From the NCBI GenBank assembly GCA_038213005.1, contig JBBQTU010000206.1, positions 1-7,515 on the forward strand: a DNA stretch of 7,515 bases. The letters are read 5' to 3'. This stretch comes from JBBQTU01 sp038213005 (lineage in GTDB: Bacteria > Planctomycetota > Phycisphaerae > Tepidisphaerales > Tepidisphaeraceae). The position numbers and the translations under genes were made by a program. Positions 5,521 through 7,515 of this stretch are shown here, one piece after another (within the stretch, counting starts at the first letter, position 1; each line of letters opens with the position of its first letter). The notes beneath the pieces were generated by a model, which saw nothing but the letters and a program-made list of their open reading frames with translations, made no database searches and was not told the DNA's origin.

Positions 5521-6267
5521 CTAGGGTGCCGTGGTCTTGGGAATGGCGGCGTCACGAAGCTTCTGCCATGCCTCATCAGAGAAGGTTTTGCGGAATGCGC
5601 CGACTTGGGCGGAGGCGACAGCCTTGGCGGCGGCGACGCGCGCGTTAGCGATTTTACGGGCGGCGGCGACCACCGCGGTGGACTTGGCGGGCTTGTCGGC
5701 ATCGGTGGCTGCCTGCCACTCGGCGAAGAGGGGGGTGAGGGTATCGATGTCGGCCGGGTCGAGCCTGGCGGGATAGGTGAGGGCCGAGCCCTGAACCTGC
5801 TTGAGGAGCTTGAGCTGCTCAGCGGTGACTCCAAGGGCGGTGAGCTGCTCGGGCTTGAGGCGGGTCTTGGCGAGCAGGGTCATCGCGTAGTCGGGGTGGA
5901 AGGTCGCGGGGTTGAGGATGCTGGCCTGGAAGCTGACGGTGTCGCCTTGCTTGCGGACGTTGAGCGCCATGGCACCAGCGCGGATGCGCCAGGTATCAGC
6001 GCCGACGGAGTAGATATCCTGGGGTGGAGGCGGGGCCACGCGCACGCCCGGCACGCGTTGTCCGGGGACGCGCTGGGCGGGCTGCGGCTGCATGGCGGCA
6101 TATTGCCCGGGTTCGACGCCGGGGATCGTGAACAGTCGCGGCTTGCCGGCGAGGTAGCCCGAGAGTTGCCAATAGATGAACCATCCCCCGGCGACGAGGC
6201 CAAGGGCAATGAGTGTGAGTCCAAGCCAGAGCGGGATATCCCGCGAACGCGTTTGGGTCTGTTCCAT
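5521..6267 (-). CDS. Single-pass membrane protein of unknown function, partner candidate of the DUF6785-type protein
   Basis: This 248-residue protein starts at ATG 6267, with GGAG six bases upstream. A short basic N-terminus (residues 1-10) precedes one transmembrane helix (about 13-35), consistent with an N-in anchor and an exported remainder. Residues about 50-83 are a Pro/Gln-rich linker containing a duplicated RVPG(Q/V) unit. Residues about 85-135 form a compact, probably beta-rich domain ('DTWRIRAGAMALNVRKQGD'). Residues 135-245 are largely helical and Ala-rich, including a coiled-coil-like Ala/Val/Lys stretch at about 197-225. I do not recognise the family. Its stop codon lies 24 nt before the DUF6785-type gene, so the two are almost certainly co-transcribed. 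A membrane-anchored accessory subunit of that protein is a reasonable inference and nothing more. Confidence 0.78.
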   Translation of the reverse strand: MEQTQTRSRDIPLWLGLTLIALGLVAGGWFIYWQLSGYLAGKPRLFTIPGVEPGQYAAMQPQPAQRVPGQRVPGVRVAPPPPQDIYSVGADTWRIRAGAMALNVRKQGDTVSFQASILNPATFHPDYAMTLLAKTRLKPEQLTALGVTAEQLKLLKQVQGSALTYPARLDPADIDTLTPLFAEWQAATDADKPAKSTAVVAAARKIANARVAAAKAVASAQVGAFRKTFSDEAWQKLRDAAIPKTTAP

Positions 6268-6334
6268 GAGCGGCTCCGTTTGCCATCGCGATCACATGCT
6301 GGCGTTGTCGCACTAAAGGAGCCTGCCCAGGCCA

Positions 6335-6802
6335 TCATGCGCCTGGAGCGTTCGCAGCAGCCGGAGGCCCGCCGGCCGGGGTTTCGATCGAGTCGATCTT
6401 CCGGCGGAAATTGGCGACATCCTGCAGCGTCGTATTCTCCAGCGCACCTAAGTATTCGTTGCAGATGCGTTTCCAGGCATCATGCAGTGGGCAGGCGACC
6501 GCATCGTTGCATTCCCGCTGGCCGAGCACACAGCGATGAAATTTACTGATGTTCTCCAGCGGGTCAACAATGTCCAGCAGTTTGATCTTATCCAGTTGCT
6601 GCGCAATACGGAAACCCCCGCCGAAGCCTTTCTGGCTTTCCAGGATTCCGCCCTTGGCCAGTTGCTGCAGAATCTTGGCGAGATAGTTCGACGGGACGCC
6701 GGTCGCCTCGGCGATGTCCTTCACGCCGACATATTCGGGTTCGCCCTTGCGGGCCATGAAAACCATCGCACGAAGGGCATATTCGCTGGTCTGGGTGAGC
6801 AT
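6335..6802 (-). CDS. Rrf2-family transcriptional regulator with iron-sulfur-type cysteines
   Basis: I place the start at ATG 6802 (MLTQTSEYALRAMVFMA), which matches the usual Rrf2 N-terminus. A GTG two codons upstream (6808) is possible, and neither has a clear ribosome binding site. The protein is 155 residues. A winged helix-turn-helix spans about residues 26-68, with recognition-helix sequence GVPSNYLAKILQQL and wing GFGGGFRI. A dimerisation helix follows. Cys91, Cys98 and Cys104 (C-x6-C-x5-C) sit where IscR and NsrR bind their Fe-S cluster, so this is probably a cytoplasmic sensor of iron-sulfur status, redox stress or nitric oxide. The C-terminal 15 residues are Ala/Pro-rich and likely disordered. 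It has its own candidate promoter and an inverted repeat in front. It is followed after 67 nt by the membrane-protein pair, which may be its target. Confidence 0.9.
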   Translation of the reverse strand: MLTQTSEYALRAMVFMARKGEPEYVGVKDIAEATGVPSNYLAKILQQLAKGGILESQKGFGGGFRIAQQLDKIKLLDIVDPLENISKFHRCVLGQRECNDAVACPLHDAWKRICNEYLGALENTTLQDVANFRRKIDSIETPAGGPPAAANAPGA

Positions 6803-6823
6803 GAGCACATCCGGTTAAAAATA

Positions 6824-6838
6824 GTTCCATATCCGAAC
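6824..6838 (-). promoter_or_regulatory. Candidate operator for the Rrf2-family regulator
   Basis: GTTC and GAAC arms face each other around a 7-nt centre (6824-6838), at the predicted transcription start and just past the -10 box. Rrf2 proteins often repress their own genes through such sites. The arms are only 4 bp, and the site does not match the IscR type 1 consensus well. Confidence 0.3.
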
Positions 6839-6843
6839 ATGAC

Positions 6844-6873
6844 ATTGTAGGAACGGCTTTGATGGCTGGACAA
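6844..6873 (-). promoter_or_regulatory. Candidate promoter of the Rrf2-family gene
   Basis: On the minus strand TTGTCC (6873-6868, 4/6 match) and TACAAT (6849-6844, 5/6 match) are 18 nt apart. The predicted start is near 6837. The promoter lies in the 95-nt gap after mqnE, so the regulator and the genes after it can be expressed independently of mqnE. Confidence 0.45.
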
Positions 6874-6897
6874 GGCCGCCGTACGGATGGGCTCGTT

Positions 6898-7515
6898 TCA
6901 TGCAACGGAGCGTGCAGCGATAGGGTGGTAGAGGGTGTCGCGCTCGACGGGCTTGAAGCCGGCTTCGCGGATCAGGCGGTGGAGTTGGTCAACGGTCATC
7001 TCCTGGTGCGTGCCAGCGCCGACGCGCTTGGTGATGTCGTACCAGAGGACGGTGCCGTCAAGATCGTCGCAGCCCCAGGTGAGGGCAATCTGTGCCAGGT
7101 GGACGCCCTGCATGATCCAGAAGGCCTTGAGGTGGGGGATGTTGTCGAGCATCAGGCGGGCGATGGCGAGGGTTTTGAGGTCCGTCAGGCCGGTGGGGCC
7201 GGGCAGGTCGCCCAGTTCACTATTCTCGGGCGCGAAGGAGAGGGGGACCATGCAGTTGAAGGCGGCGGGGTGATTGCGGCCTGAGATATCCGATCTGAGA
7301 TTTGAGATTTGAGGTTGGGGTCGTGAGATGCCCGCTTGGGCGGCGGCGCTCATCCGAGCGAGCGACTCATCCTGCAGTTCACGAAGTTTCACGAGGTGTT
7401 TCACACGCTCGGCGGGTGTTTCGACGTGGCCGTAGAGCATGGTGGCGTTGGTGTAGATGCCAAGTTCGTGGGCGGTGCGGTGGACATCAAACCAGCGATC
7501 GGCCCTGACCTTGCC
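6898..7515 (-). CDS. mqnE: Aminofutalosine synthase MqnE, C-terminal 205 residues (5' end outside the window)
   Basis: The reading frame is open to the right edge. The visible part starts GKVRADRWFDVHRTAHELG, followed by SNATMLYGH-type sequence (here TNATMLYGHVET) and LRELQDE. Later come 'MVPLSF', 'DDLDGTV' and 'REAGFKPVERDTLY', all typical of MqnE. This radical-SAM enzyme joins the mqnA product (3-[(1-carboxyvinyl)oxy]benzoate) with SAM to give aminofutalosine in the futalosine route to menaquinone, in the cytoplasm. The DDLDGTV form favours MqnE over its relative MqnC. The N-terminal CxxxCxxC cluster motif lies outside the window. Between LRELQDE and FNCMVPL, where most relatives have only a few residues (TGGF-like), this protein has about 35 residues (7261-7365), part of them encoded by a heptamer repeat. 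Translation stays in frame. Confidence 0.88.
   Translation of the reverse strand, partial: GKVRADRWFDVHRTAHELGIYTNATMLYGHVETPAERVKHLVKLRELQDESLARMSAAAQAGISRPQPQISNLRSDISGRNHPAAFNCMVPLSFAPENSELGDLPGPTGLTDLKTLAIARLMLDNIPHLKAFWIMQGVHLAQIALTWGCDDLDGTVLWYDITKRVGAGTHQEMTVDQLHRLIREAGFKPVERDTLYHPIAARSVA
7279..7320. repeat. Heptanucleotide repeat inside the mqnE reading frame
   Basis: Six 7-nt units can be read on the plus strand: GCCTGAG, ATATCCG, ATCTGAG, ATTTGAG, ATTTGAG and a degenerate GTTGGGG. Three consecutive units (7293-7313) are nearly identical. The whole run is 42 nt, a multiple of three, so the mqnE frame is preserved. It encodes a polar stretch (RPQPQISNLRSDIS) with no family counterpart. 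Confidence 0.72.

Noticed and set aside
5443..6549. Open plus-strand frame of 368 codons
   Set aside because: It is the antisense shadow of the 248-residue gene and part of the Rrf2 gene; low-complexity Gly/Arg/Glu composition, no domain, no ribosome binding site.

Overview
The window looks like a chromosomal segment of a GC-rich bacterium, most likely a planctomycete (Planctomycetota; class not resolvable here). The reasons are a DUF6785/DUF6784-type membrane protein, a secreted HEAT-repeat-like protein, a futalosine-pathway MqnE, relics of a REP-associated (IS200-like) transposase, and several short dispersed repeats of the kind I associate with that phylum. This placement is inferred from family content, not from a marker gene.

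Every convincing gene lies on the minus strand. From the right edge leftwards they are: the C-terminal part of mqnE (menaquinone biosynthesis, cut by the window edge); an Rrf2-family regulator with three iron-sulfur-type cysteines; a 248-residue single-pass membrane protein of unknown function; and a 682-residue polytopic membrane protein distantly related to oligopeptide transporters. The last two are 24 nt apart and look like an operon, possibly headed by the Rrf2 gene. A near-1-kb region without an intact gene follows. Then come a secreted 492-residue HEAT-like protein, a YbjQ/UPF0145 protein, and at the left edge the first 17 codons of a probable glutamate racemase.

The gene-poor region (2476-3447) holds the most unusual material. 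It contains two transposase relics in opposite orientations: an N-terminal piece on the plus strand and a frameshifted C-terminal piece on the minus strand. Next to them is a good sigma70-type promoter (TTGACT, 17 nt, TATACT) on the plus strand. It fires into an AT-rich stretch without a credible ORF that ends in a GC-rich hairpin and a T-run. I propose this as an undescribed small RNA of about 205 nt. Immediately after it come a heptanucleotide tandem repeat and a pair of diverged copies of a 20-bp element.

The left intergenic region (53-556) holds a composite element with three hairpins plus several more short hairpins. A second heptanucleotide repeat sits inside the mqnE reading frame, within a stretch that looks like an insertion relative to the family. 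No CRISPR array, tRNA or rRNA was seen.
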